Source: Porites lobata (Eukaryota > Cnidaria > Anthozoa > Scleractinia > Poritidae). From it: a stretch of DNA of 64,000 nt. The position numbers and the translations under genes are program-made. How positions within the stretch are numbered: the first letter of the stretch is position 1; every line of letters begins with the position of its first letter. The DNA lies in NCBI GenBank assembly GCA_942486035.1, contig CALNXK010000170.1:93501-157500 (forward strand). The letters are read 5' to 3'. Under the pieces are notes generated by a model. The model had not been told where the DNA came from. It did no database searches and saw only the letters and a program-made list of their open reading frames with translations. Positions 42,970-54,600 of this stretch are shown here, one piece after another.

Positions 42970-43700
42970 TTCAAAATTGCAAAATCTGATAAAGTTTCCA
43001 CGAGGGGTATTGAAATGCATCGGTAGTCAAGCTATTACAAATGAGAAGTACATTTTTTATATTTGCCTTAGTTAACGCTTTGCATGAATTAAGGAACTGT
43101 TAGTCCTGTCTTCTGCCCGTGTTTGTACACCTCCAAACACAATTATCAAATAAATCTGTTGCCACTAAGTGGAATCAGATCACGAGAATGCCCAATCACT
43201 GTTACCCCCCCAAGCCCCCAAAGTCTTATGAGTCTGGCGGTTTGGTTCTCGTGAGTCTTGCCTGATTGGGAGTAGGAGTGATTATAATTCGCCTCGTCAC
43301 ACTTGGATAAAAAAGAGAATCTCTAATGTGACAGATTAGTTTGTTAGTCTTATGAGTCTGGCGGTTTGGTTCTCGTGAGTCTTGCCTGGAAAAAGCCAAC
43401 CTTTGTTTACCTCTTGAAAGCACTAAAGGATAAACCACCATCTCGCGCTACAAAACATTTTTTCCACCTCCAATTTATCTGGTTGTTACTAAAAACAGTT
43501 TGAAAGTGTCCCTACACACAATTTGTTCTCTCCAATAGTCAACTACAGTTCAGAATTTCATGAAATCTCCTTTTAAGTTGAGTGGCGCGTTCGCGTTTTT
43601 GTATTTTCCCAATTGGAAATGATGAAAAGAATGGATGCTGCAATCAAGAAGAGCAACTTTAACTAGGATTTTTAATGCACTCCATCTTTGACCTCATTCT
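42970..43700. repeat. Diverged third relative of the duplicated unit
   Basis: Segments such as 'aaagtttccacgaggggtattgaaat' (42990-43015) and 'aaaagccaacctttgtttacc' (43391-43411) align with 31741-31765 and 31996-32020 in the same order at lower identity. 43741-43860 looks like a further fragment of the same. It contains the 84 bp pasted segment described next. Confidence 0.65.
43262..43345 (+). repeat. 84 bp ectopic copy of unit A sequence between 43 bp direct repeats
   Basis: 43262-43345 equals 30937-31020 with one mismatch and is closer to unit A than to unit B. On both sides lies the same 43 bp sequence (43222-43264 and 43346-43388, identical). The surrounding DNA is only distantly related to unit A, so this is a recent paste with duplication of the break flanks. 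Confidence 0.85.
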
Positions 43701-43864
43701 AAAGATTCAATTATAATTGTCATTAAACCCCACTGACACGAGTGGGTAACGGGTGTTTGAAATATCGTACGCGCGTTTCCACAAGGACTTGCGGTCCAGC
43801 GACTACAAATGAGAAGTGCTTTCTTTAAATTGGCTTTAATACGAAATTAAGGAATCTTGAGTTG

Positions 43865-44150
43865 TTAACAGCGATTGATAGCATGACTTGAATGGTGAAT
43901 TAAAGAACATGGCATGCCGGTGGTGCACCTATAATAAGGAAAGAAAACTTTCGTTTTTCACACTAATCAGCTCAAACCCGTCTGCTCACTAATCGAATCG
44001 TTCAAAAACAAACAACAGTAGATGAAAATAAACTTTTCGCTTGAAGGAATCTGCAGTGGCGCTCGATTGCGTCCTCTTAACCTTTTCGAAAGAATATTGC
44101 GTTCACAAGTATATAATTTCATTCATGACCTAAGCATGGAAAAACTGCAG
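43865..44150. repeat. Fourth fragment of the GPCR downstream block
   Basis: Diverged copy of 11610-11885: 'ttaacagcgattgatagcat', 'catgccggtggtgcacct' and 'cagtggcgctcgattgcgtc' are shared in order. Places a piece of the GPCR neighbourhood 30 kb away. 44151-44427 shows nothing recognisable. Confidence 0.7.
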
Positions 44151-44427
44151 CACGCGGTGAAAGTACTGCAGTGCATCTTCTAGGCTCGATTACCAGCCAC
44201 TATTTTTCTTATATTCGGGAAATGATTGCGCGCTTCCCTGGATTTCTGCCCTAAACGAGGAGAAACAAAGGCGCACCATTTGAAAGGTCTAAAATGAGCT
44301 TTAAAGGAGGGGCAGGTACAAAATAAGAGTTCCTCTACAAACCGGGAGTGAGGCAAAAATTGAATCTTCACTATATGGATTTTATAACAATTTGACATAA
44401 CAGGAAATCCTATAACCAACGAAAACT

Positions 44428-44658
44428 GGGGCCCGTTTCTCGAAAGTCCCGGTAACTTTTCGGGCCCGAAATCAAATATTCAAATCGAAATATAAAGAAT
44501 AAGAGCGCGGATCCTGGCTAGCAAACTACTCCATTTTGTTTCACTAACTGCCAGTTTTATCGTGTTAGATGCAAAACTATTGAAACCTCGATCTTTAATG
44601 TAAACGGAGACAGCTTACCGGGCCCGGTAATTATCGGGACTTTCGAGAAACGGGCCCC
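44428..44658. mobile_element. 231 bp MITE with 'ggggcccgtttctcgaaag' ends
   Basis: The first ~28 bases 'ggggcccgtttctcgaaagt...cccggtaa' are the inverse of the last, 'ttac...cgggactttcgagaaacggg'. Non-coding interior. A classic short TIR element; superfamily unknown. Confidence 0.85.
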
Positions 44659-45533
44659 TGGACTTTAAAATGATTTACCTCTGGTCTAAATAGAGCTAAC
44701 TAAAAGACCTTCCATGTGCTGGAAACAAAACAAGCAAAATACTTTTGACAAAAAAGGGGAATTAAAAACAAATAAAAAATACGATTTATTTCGATTGTCG
44801 GTTTTTTTTCCTGTCCGTAGTCTCAGTAGTCGATAATGTTTAGTCTCGTTTTGTCGGTAGTCAGAATTTTTTTTCGCCGTTTGTCGCTAGTCGTTTAACC
44901 CCAGTTTTAATAGATTTAAACTCATCAGCTTCAAATGGTCAGCAAAAACCAAGGAAACGTTCTTTTGAATGGTCACATGATAGGATTTGGGCCATAGATT
45001 TTTTTTCACCAGTAACACATTTTCTCCAAGGGTAACACCCATCTGTTCTCAATTGAGAACATGGCTACCCATGAAAAATGATTGTCTTAGCCGTCAAGAC
45101 AGCTCTGTAGTTACGTCAGGTCAGTTACAATCAATTAAATCAGGTATTTTTAATCAAACGCGCGTACAGAGACCACATTCAAGAAGGACAGTATTTACAT
45201 CAAAATATTCACAGCATTCAATTTTTTGTCTTACGTAAATCGGAAATGTAATCTCTCGCAATCGCCGAACATCAGCGTTATTGATGACTGTTGGAGCGAG
45301 CATTTTCTAACGGTTCTCTTCTGAATCTTTGATGAAGAGGAAATCAGCACAATCAACAATATAATTGCGATTTTCCTAAACAGCGATCTTAGATAGTATA
45401 AAATTAAAACCGATCGTCTATACAAATCATGCTCTCTTATCTGTTTTCAGTCTGTAGCCGTATTAAAATTTTAACGGGTACAGAAACAAATGAGTAAGTG
45501 AATAGGAACAAAGAAAACTACATAATGAAAATA
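44659..45533. other. No gene seen
   Basis: Contains an 18 bp perfect palindrome at 45044-45061 (tgttctcaattgagaaca), which may be chance, and T-rich stretches around 44795-44880. No coding sequence recognised. Confidence 0.5.
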
Positions 45534-45643
45534 AGCTCCTCAAACACGCGAAATTTTACAGACGTTTGTATGGTGGAGGGGGGGGGCACAAACCTGCCTC
45601 CGACCGTACAAACGTTTGTAAATTTTCGCGACTTTGAGGAGCT
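45534..45643. repeat. 110 bp hairpin element
   Basis: 37 bp arms (45534-45570 and 45607-45643) pair with about four mismatches: 'agctcctcaaa..cgcgaaa' against 'gcgactttgaggagct'. The loop is G-rich with an eight-G run. A small fold-back element or MITE. Confidence 0.75.
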
Positions 45644-46644
45644 GCTATACCTTCGCCCGCCCTTAAGCTCTGGTTTTCACTAGCCCATATGTCTGTAAAT
45701 ATTGAGCAACCGGCGCACACGGTCAAAAATTCAATTTCGCTCATATCTTGTCCATAGATAGGTATTAGTAGAAAGACACGTTACGTCGTAAAAAATTGAA
45801 CTAAAATCTCATGACAAAAGCCGACCTTTTAAGATTTTGTCTAAAGTTGAGTTCACCTGGATGAGTCGCAAACTATAAGCGTCAGCACCGAAGTAAAGGC
45901 ACAGATTCCATTGTCGTGTTTCAAAAACAATTCGTAAGAGGTATTTTTAGATTGAGACTAACAGACGATCGTGACATTTCTTTACTGGATGAACTTGCTA
46001 CTGCTACAGATAACAAATTAGTCAACGTTTTGTTGTAAACCTGCGATTTTGTCAAACACCGACAGGGATCTGCCTTCATAACCGATCTAAGATGTCTTCG
46101 CCACAAGTTGGTCGCTTCAGGTTTTTAAAAACTTTGACTTTGCCACTTCAATGAGAGAGTAAAACGTCCTTAGCAACTTCAGGAGAATATTCAAAGGTTC
46201 CAATCCTGAAAATCATTAATTTTAAAAACCCTGGAATCATTGTTTGAATTAATGGTCTTGAACGTAAACGCTGGGTTCTACTTTGAACCGAGTTGTGCTT
46301 TCCGCTTTGCTGAAACAGTTCTTCCCTAGTGACTCAACAGAAAAAGTTATCAAACCAAACACTTCAGTTTAAACCAATTAAAGGTATTAAGAAGCCTAGT
46401 TGGCCGGACAAGTACCCAATTAATTATTCTTTGCCCACAAACAGATAGCATTTCACTTGACTCCAATGATGATGAAGAAATGGCTGCTCCCGTCAATACG
46501 GGACAACTAATCTATTGTAGTGAATTAATACTAGCGCATCAGAAAACATTTACTGAGCTTACATCACTAATCATGATAGGCATGAAGTTGAAAATAATTA
46601 AGGCGCCAATTTATGTTAAAACACCGTTTAACCTCTGTTTTTTT
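45644..46644. other. No gene seen
   Basis: No recognisable coding sequence, repeat ends or RNA gene on either strand. Confidence 0.45.
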
Positions 46645-46653
46645 TAACCGGCC

Positions 46654-47729
46654 TAGCCTGCGTAGCGAGCGTTTCTGTGCGGTTTACTAGGAGCAAAGAA
46701 TGAGGAACAAGAGTCAAAGACCGCGCGAAAAATGACGCAAAAGAGCGGGCAGGGGGTGAGGAAGAAAGAAGGAAACGCTTGCAGACAACCGCTCGATTTT
46801 GAAAACTGCCCACTTGGTCTGTCATGCCTGAGTTCGCGCACCGGCATTTGATGCTGTCATCAGCTGTCATAAGTTTGTCCTTCCGTGGAGAGGAAATGAA
46901 CTTTAGAGGCTCGTGTGTGAAACCAAAATAATTTTTTTTTGTATTTTGGAACGCGTGGACGGCATTAATGGTGAAATCTCAATGAATCCGAACGATCAAT
47001 GCAGGTCAAAGCTCAGCTAGACAGAACGACTTACCGTTCTCACCACGGCACAAACAACTAGAGTGCTCTCGTAAGAGCATCTAAGAACAAAGCTAACTTT
47101 CGATTGAGTCACAATGCAGTTCTCCATAGTTGATGTAGCTTCAGTTTCTTTTTTTTATCTGTAAATCCCTATCCGAGAGAATTTGACATCCAGCAAAAAA
47201 AAAAAATAAATAAATAAAAGAAACTAAAGAGCAGGGCCCAGCATGACAAAACATTGCAGGAAACCATCGCATTTCCTGACAAAAGAAAATCGCTTTTAGT
47301 CATTCAGATCCAGGAGACACTTTGGAGGATAAATTAAACGACCTGAAACCCTTATATAGTCGCAAAAAGAGCTTTGCGTTTCAAAAGAAGTTAAAGTGCT
47401 CTTTCCTTGGGTAAATCTTGCCCGAAGAGAATAAACAACAACCGCAGGAAATTAAGATGCGTGTCACGTACCATACATGACCTCTCAGTATGAAACAAAC
47501 CTTTGATCGACACATGTCAATATTGTTCGACTAGCCGAGCCAATCAGGCACTGCGTTCGCTGGCGAACGCAGGTTTTCAAAATCAAGGGGTTTGTCTGCA
47601 AGCGTTTCCTTCCTTCCCCTCCCCCTCCCCTCTCTTTCATTTTTTGGTTCTCGTTTCATTTCTCGCGCGGTCAAAACCGAAAGTCCCCTTTTGGCCGAAA
47701 CCAAACGGAAACGCTTGCTACGCAGGCTA
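46654..47729. mobile_element. 1.08 kb long-TIR element with 9 bp target duplication
   Basis: The left end 'tagcctgcgtagcgagcgtt' and the inverse of the right end 'tagcctgcgtagcaagcgtt' start imperfect terminal inverted repeats of about 200 bp (46654-46870 and 47515-47729). Both sides carry 'taaccggcc' (46645-46653 and 47730-47738), a 9 bp target duplication as made by Mutator-like (MULE) transposases. The interior is non-coding. The open frames across the arms are artefacts of the C/G-rich repeat. Confidence 0.85.
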
Positions 47730-47742
47730 TAACCGGCCCAAG

Positions 47743-49034
47743 TAGATGTTTTTTTTTTTTTTGCCAGTAGTCAGTTTGTCTGTTATAAAACTTTATTTAT
47801 TTTTCTAACATGGAGGAAGTTTCCACTTCAGGGCGAGACAGTAAAAGTACGCTACCAACTCCACAGGCAAATTTTCTAAGGAAACAATTTTATCAGTTAT
47901 GATCGATTTTCTTTTTCAGTTTATTTGAATACAGAAATTGAATTGAATTTTACTCCTAACTGGCATTTCTTTTCCCCGGTCAGTAAGGGCTACTTGTGCT
48001 GGGTATGTTATGATGCAAACAAACAACTTAAAAGTGGTTATAAATTCAAAGGCGGAAAATGTTCAGTTTACGTGAGCTCTACTAAACCCTAAAATTTCTA
48101 CTACCAGGTTTCGATATATCTAGCTATATCTACCCTCTCAAAGGGAAATTTTAGGATATTTTTTTAGGATAATCAACTGAACACATTGCTAGATTCAAAA
48201 CATTCCCGAAATGATGAAAGTGACGTAGCCTTCCTATGTCAGAATGAATTGATATGGTTGACTGAGAGATTACAACTTTTATAGGAAGTCCATTGGCAAA
48301 ACTTTTTAACAGAAATAACAGTAAAAGCAGAAAGTAATTAGCGATTTTTTTATTTCATTGCTTTAAATCACACATGTTTTGAATTTTAGCATTCTACAAC
48401 ATTTTTTTTCTCTCTATGAGAAAGTGCTAATCTTGCCGGCGTGACGCATTTATTAAAGGGCAAACTAAGATGCTAACACACAATGACAGTCAAAATATTT
48501 ACAAAAAAATGTCCGAAGAAAATCAGCCTCTGCCTCAAACCATCTTAAAAGGCTACCTCCTCCGAACAGCTCATCGAAAACGACAGCTAAACAGAGAGCT
48601 TTTTTTTCCCTCTTTACACGATTGCACATTGGTAGATTCAAAGCAGCCCCGTACCAGTCATCAAAGTGATCGTTAGCTAAAGTGTCGGTGAGCTCTGTTT
48701 CAAGAATTGGCATTGGTGCATTTTTCCGCTTCATGATGAAACAATAAAACTTCCCTAGCAACTCAAAAGAGAAAAAATTTATAAACAAATGGCCACAGTC
48801 GAAACAATAAGTATTCAGAGTCATTTTCTTTTTCATATGGGAGCAGCTCAGATTTGCTCAGCACTAAGCCACATTAGACACACTTGAGAGTGGAAAGAGA
48901 AAACCACCGTCGCCACTTTTGAAATAATTTGAGCGAAGCTATATAAGAGCATCAGGTTAGCAAAGGAAAGGCCTCAGAAAGGTCGTGTTACCGTAGGATT
49001 ATCAACTGACCAAATTCAGTGCCAAAATCATCAA
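47743..49034. other. No gene; diverged duplicate of 50.0-50.5 kb
   Basis: 48305-48680 and 50045-50400 share 'aacagtaaaagnagaaagtan', 'tgacagtcaaaa' and 'atgtccnaagaaaatcag' blocks in the same order. The 123-codon minus frame at 48465-48836 falls in this and has no counterpart frame in the other copy, so I do not call a gene. A 15 bp T-run lies at 47747-47762. Confidence 0.5.
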
Positions 49035-49043
49035 AGTGGTCTT

Positions 49044-49935
49044 AGACTACGAGTAGTCCCCCATTTTTCCTCAGGGATAGTAGAGTGAGCGAAACGCGAG
49101 CGCGCGTGAAAATCACCCCACGCGAGAAAAGGCGACACGCAGTGGGGAGAGAGAAAAATGCGGCTAAATAAGGGTTTTGGGTTGTTTAATTTCTCCGGCG
49201 ATTGCCTCCTGGATCTGAATAATTTCAAGCGATTTTTTTTTTGGCCGTGAATGTGACGGTTTCCTGCAATGTTTTGTCACGCTGGGCCCAGCTCGTTAGC
49301 GTTTTTAGCAGGACGGATGGTGATATCCAAATCTCGAAGAATGGATTGCAGCTTAAACTAAAACTACATTAACTATGGAAAATTGCGATGTGGCTCAGTC
49401 ATGAATTTTAACTGCCGCTTGTTTTTCTGGAGATAATGTGAGTCTTTGGACTGGAGCACGTAGTTGCTCCCTTGGTGATAACGTTTGAATTAGCTTAACA
49501 GCCTTGCGACAGTTCTGTTATTCCCACTTTGTGATCAGGCAAGACCATGCTTTTGGTTCGGCACGCGAACCTCATCAGTTGCCGGGTTAGCTTTCTGCTT
49601 AGTTGCTTCTACAAGAGCAACTCTAGTTATTTGTTCTGTGCTGTTATTTGTTCTGCTCTAATTATTTGTTCTGTAAATTGTGATTATGTCGAGTGCTGAT
49701 AGCGGCTGGCGCGTTTTTGACAGAAGTTGACAGATTTCCGTGGAAGAGCGAATCAGAGTTTTGCGTTGTGAGAGCAACGCATTAGTTCAAAAGCTTGGGC
49801 TTTGTCTGTAGCCCCTCATTTTTCTCTCTCCCCACCGCGCGTCGCCTTTTCTCGCGTGGGGTGATTTTCACGAGCGCTCGCGTTTCGATCACTCTACTAT
49901 CCCTGAGGAAAAATGGGGGACTACTCGTAGTCTAC
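49044..49935. mobile_element. 892 bp TIR element with 9 bp target duplication
   Basis: Terminal inverted repeats of about 110 bp: 'agactacgagtagtccccca' at the left and 'tgggggactactcgtagtct' at the right, continuing through 'tttttcctcagggatagtagag' and 'gcgagaaaaggcg'. Flanks repeat 'agtggtctt' (49035-49043 and 49936-49944), a 9 bp duplication of the MULE type. No transposase in the interior. Confidence 0.85.
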
Positions 49936-49944
49936 AGTGGTCTT

Positions 49945-50852
49945 TAATTAATTGAAATCACGTCTTAAATTCTTGTGGTCTGTTTTAGAATTAACTAATA
50001 TTGTTTCACTGACACGGTGGAAGGTTCCTAGCAATTCCACCGACAAAGCTTGTCGACAAAAGCAACAGTAAAAGTAGAAAGTAGTCAGAGATTTTATTAA
50101 AACTTATTGATTTCAGGCTGATGTCGTGAAAAAAAACCACTTTAATGTGGACCCTGAGGGGTCATAGAAAGTGTCCATATAAGGGCTTTCCTCTCCCAAG
50201 GGACAAAGCAAACTGTCCGTAATAATGAGGTGTCCGTACTAAGCGGGTGTCCGTAAAGCAGGAAGGTGCAAACACAAAACGACAGTCAAAAAGGTTAAAA
50301 AAAAATGTCCCAAGAAAATCAGCCGTCATAAAAGGCTTAACCTCTGCATTCGTCTTCGAACAGCTCAAAAAGGACAGCTTAAACAGATGAATAAAAGCTT
50401 TGAAGTTTAAAACAGCGCGAAATTCACCTTTTTTAAGAGACGTTTTCAGTGTTGAAGTCGCCATCTCCGTCGTCGTTGATATGAGCTTGAGCAACATAAA
50501 CGACGGCGACTTCAACTAGAAAGGCAAAAAAGCGATAGGTTTAGATTAGCAAAACAACAGCTCTGCTTGTGCATCGCGCTTTTTTGTACATTTCGTCACT
50601 GCATGGCTACGGTGTGATCGAAAATACCTAATTTCACGTGTTGTGGGGCTCATACACGGTGTAAAAAACCTGCATGTGAAACTCTCAACTACAAAGAAGC
50701 CACTGAGAAGTCAAAACAACCGAGCCATTGCATGGAAAATAATAGCTAGAAAACAAAGAAAATCTTCATAGGTTTTTACACCGAGCCTAAGCCTTTCGTA
50801 GAGGACGTGAACACAACACACCGACTTTCTTTTTCTCTTATTGAACTTTAAT
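49945..50852. other. No gene; repeat fragments
   Basis: 50133-50266 is a remnant of the gtccgtaa MITE family. 50265-50520 is the diverged partner of 48465-48680. 50455-50520 contains 'gaagtcgcc...' and its inverse 'ggcgacttcaac' around a short loop, a further hairpin. No coding sequence recognised. Confidence 0.5.
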
Positions 50853-51675
50853 ACAGTGGAACCCCGCTCTACGGACACCCGCTTAATACCGACACCTGCT
50901 TTATACGGACAGTTTCGTTTGTCCCCACAAAAAGCTCATACATCTCTAAAATTAACCCGCTTTATACGGACCCCGGTTAATAAGGACAACGGACACTTTT
51001 CTGTGTCCCGAGTCACAAACTCTCATATATTGTCAACCAGCTTTACGGACACTGGTTATCTGCACACTGTCTTTTTTCATTGTCACAATTATGTGATAAC
51101 TGTAGACAGTTTACCCTGTTCAAATAATGACAGATTTTTACGGGTGAATGAAATTTTATTACAGTACTAAAAAAAAAAAGAGTAGTAAAGTAGCGTCACA
51201 TACTTGATATTTCCGGTGTTTGACTCTTGTACTACGTATAGTCCTTTAATAAAGTTTTCTGCCTCCTGTTACACACGTTTCACTTCCTTGGCTTTTTGTT
51301 GCAGTCATTGCTCTTAACCTTCTGCCTCTTTGACGTTGTTTGCTTGCTGCGAGCTGTACCAGGATCACCCTCCGCTCGTATTCTTGGGTTGTTGCTAACG
51401 TCTAGTAATTGTTCAAGTAAATCCATGTGTTTCAGGGGACCATCAAAAATGTAAACACATGGTATTTCCATACCAAGACCTCCAAACCAATTGACTGCCT
51501 TTCCACATACTTCTACCAATCCTTGGTTCGTAAAACTGTCTGTGTTGGTCTTTATATTGATAAAACATGTTTTCCTGACGTTTTCTCTGAGAGCCTTCTT
51601 AATACGGACACCCGGATAATACGGACACTATGGCATGTCCACTTGGTGTCCGTATTAACCGGGTTCCACTGTACA
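50853..51675. mobile_element. ~820 bp Tigger/pogo-like element
   Basis: The ends 'tacagtggaaccccgctcta' and 'accgggttccactgta' are inverted repeats starting CAGTGGAACC and bounded by TA, the hallmark of Tigger/pogo (Tc1-mariner superfamily) transposons. 'tacggacac' phrases are repeated inside both ends. It is far shorter than an autonomous Tigger (about 2.5 kb), so internally deleted; the frame at 51280-51519 may be a transposase relic. Confidence 0.75.
51280..51519 (-). pseudogene. Possible transposase relic in the Tigger-like element
   Basis: 79 codons, non-ATG or ATG start uncertain, 'VNWFGGLGMEIPCVYIFDGP' then a basic tail (KQTTSKRQKVKSN). Position and orientation inside a Tigger-like element make a transposase C-terminal remnant plausible, but no DDE motif is visible and I do not recognise the sequence itself. 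Confidence 0.35.
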
Positions 51676-54600
51676 ATTTTTTAGTATCCACTTCCAGAAA
51701 AAAATTGCCAACATTTCACGAATTGAATCTGAGATGGAGCAAGCGCGATAAAGTTTGAAGCAGCACGAATTCACTTTTTAAGTGACGATTTCGTCGCTGT
51801 CGCCGACGTTGTTACTTACTGGGATCCATCATGAAATGCATCCGTGAATCTCCACCAAGCTCGGTGCTCGTTGTATACGTAGTCCCACACCAAATGTCCC
51901 ACGGAGCAATATCAACACCATCACCTGATGATCAGACCAGCAAAGTGCAGTGGAAAGGTCGCCATCAATAACAAAATGACTGTCGGGATCCCTATCAAAA
52001 ATTATGTGTCAAAGGTTCGACGGCCACTTTCTTCTGTCACCAAGGTGGCCGTTGTGGGGAGGTTCATTTGTACTATATCTTATTAGGAAATTATTTTTTC
52101 GGTGATATTTGAGTGTAACACTGACAAGATGATCATAGGGGAATACAATTTTCTTTAGAATATCTTCTTTTTCGGCTCGAAAAACACACCGAGTATCGAT
52201 CAGTTGCTCAATACTTTGAGAATCGGGGGATCTGGGGGAAGGTGCAGGGGGTGCGCCCCCCCCCGAGATGAACTGCGGTTTTCTAATACAACTTGTACTG
52301 GTATTCTGCAAAAAAAAAAGCTTTGTGGTTTATTGGAGTTGAAGTAGAGCAAGAGACGAGTGCACCCCCTCCTAAAAAAAACTCCTGGATCCGCCCCTGG
52401 TTAATGACAAGTACTGTTATCAAACCAGGTTCGTTCCTGTACGCATGTTATATTTGTCAATGACATCGTTATCAAATCAAGATCATTCTCACTTCATCAA
52501 GATCAGCAGTCGATGCCACTTCAGGAGTTATTGATACTAAATTCTAAATAAAAAATTAGTCTTTTTGCTTCCGGTTTAGCGACGTTATATTTCGCGTTCC
52601 ATCTGATGCATTTAACACTTTAAATGGGAATATTGCCTGTTTTGACAAGACAACGAGAGAGATGGTCAAATCTTTTGCAGTTCCTGTGCTGATTAAATTT
52701 AATAGCCCTAAGAAATACATCAGATATTGTTCAAGCTGAACCCTTTGTTACTGATAACATAAACATACTGAAAGTGTTATTTAGTAATAACATCTTTTAT
52801 TTAGGTATCCAATTTACCTTTCTTCATTCACAATTAAAGCTTTAATTTTTTTTCCCCGATTTAGGAATATGCTTGTGCTGAGGTTTTTGACATGCTAGGG
52901 TAGTTCTTCTATCCTTAACGCACTTGATAGATAGTGCTACATATTAAGTGCTCCGTGTTGCACGACTTAGCTTTTTTTCTGTTTTAGTAACAGTATTTAT
53001 TTGCGTGTTCAGGATTTACAACTTTATTACGGGTTGTCTTCAAATCACACTAAAAATGTGACATAAAACTACAAGCAACCTACAGAAACAAAATAGAGCA
53101 GTTTCAACATATTGGCTTGCACACAATTTATCATGGGGGTCTTGTAGTTGGTAAAGCGCTGCTGCGCTAAGCGATTGATTTGAATCTCGTTTAAGTCCCA
53201 ATATTTTTTTTTTTTTCGTGTTCATTTGTAATTTCTTAAATTATTATTACAATCGAGACGAATATATCTTCATTAAAAATTTGTGTTTCCGCAATTGTCA
53301 TATCATTTTCAATGTACGAACTTAAAGCCTTAGAAATAAACGTAAAGAAGATCATCGCAGTTAAAGACACATGGCTTATGCAGTTGCGTAAAGAAAGTCT
53401 AAATTTTTTTTCAGGCCATTTTTCATGCTCAGAAAAATCATATAGTACTCGAAGAGTAAATTAAAGTCGTTTAAAGAAAGTTTAGCGCAATTTTTCTGTA
53501 GACAGACGTTTTTTGTCGGCTCTTATTGACTAGTTCTTATGCTCAATATTCATTATAATAATTATAATTAATGCAACGTACCGTGACTAAATCTGACTAA
53601 ACGTTCCTTTCATTAAAGTTCTATTAAGTATTCAACCGCTGACATATCTTGATGTATATTTCATTTTCTAAAACCCGTTAAAAAATTTGTATGATAATGT
53701 ATATTTAGCCTTTTCGGGAGAAAATTTATTAAAATTTCATTCTGTCTGATTTAGTTGATTGGTTCAACTTCCACGTCTGACCGAAAATTTAGGTAGACCC
53801 AAAATATAGTTTTGTCCTTCCTCTTGGTCCTTCTGAAACAGCTTTACTTGTAAAGGCAACTGATTTTGGTTCCGAAACCGACCCTGCAGTCATGGCTACT
53901 CAGAAAGCGCTACATTCTCTCTAAATGGCAACTACGACACACATACAATGATACTGTGATGCCAAATGCATCACAGACCATGTATCATTTCGTTAGTACC
54001 ACAAAAAACCTCTCGGAAGTTATGGATCAAATATATTCAGTATTTTTTTTCAGTTTAAGTGTTGAACAATACCAATGGATATTATATTGATATGTTGAAA
54101 GAAATGTTATGTTTTCACGTCCCAGTAACTGGCTTTGGTGCAGCTCTTACCCAATTATTTCTATATGTTTTGTTTTTATTAGTTTCCTCAATTCTAAAGT
54201 AATTGCCCAGCGCAATCCCGAGGAGGCACTATGGTAACTCGCGCGTTTATTAACACACGACAATATACAGAGCGGGGGCAGCTGTAGTGTCAACAATTAC
54301 TAGTTGTAAGAGTATTTAGCTGCGTGTTCAGGATTTGTACTAGGGCTATATCAATTTTAAGCATACTGGCCTTCTTAATGACTGTTGATGCAAGAAATAA
54401 ATTAAGATGGAGTTATTATCGTTGTAAATGGGTCAAAAGTAGATTTTCCAGATGCGACTGAGATGCACGCGACATCAGTAAAGAAATGCACGAATCATCA
54501 ACTGCAGTCTGTACTGCTACAGGTGTTACTGATAGTCCTGCACAACGATATCGGCGTCATCTCCTGATAAAGACCAGCAAAACGCGGTCAATACCTTGTA

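Noticed and set aside
45044..45061. 18 bp perfect palindrome
   Set aside because: Isolated, AT/GC mixed, no matching copies or context; could arise by chance in 64 kb.
48465..48836. 123-codon minus-strand frame
   Set aside because: The diverged duplicate at 50.27-50.5 kb does not keep the frame, and no domain is seen.
53130..53210. tRNA gene
   Set aside because: Has weak A- and B-box-like strings but no good acceptor or anticodon stem; at best a tRNA-derived relic.
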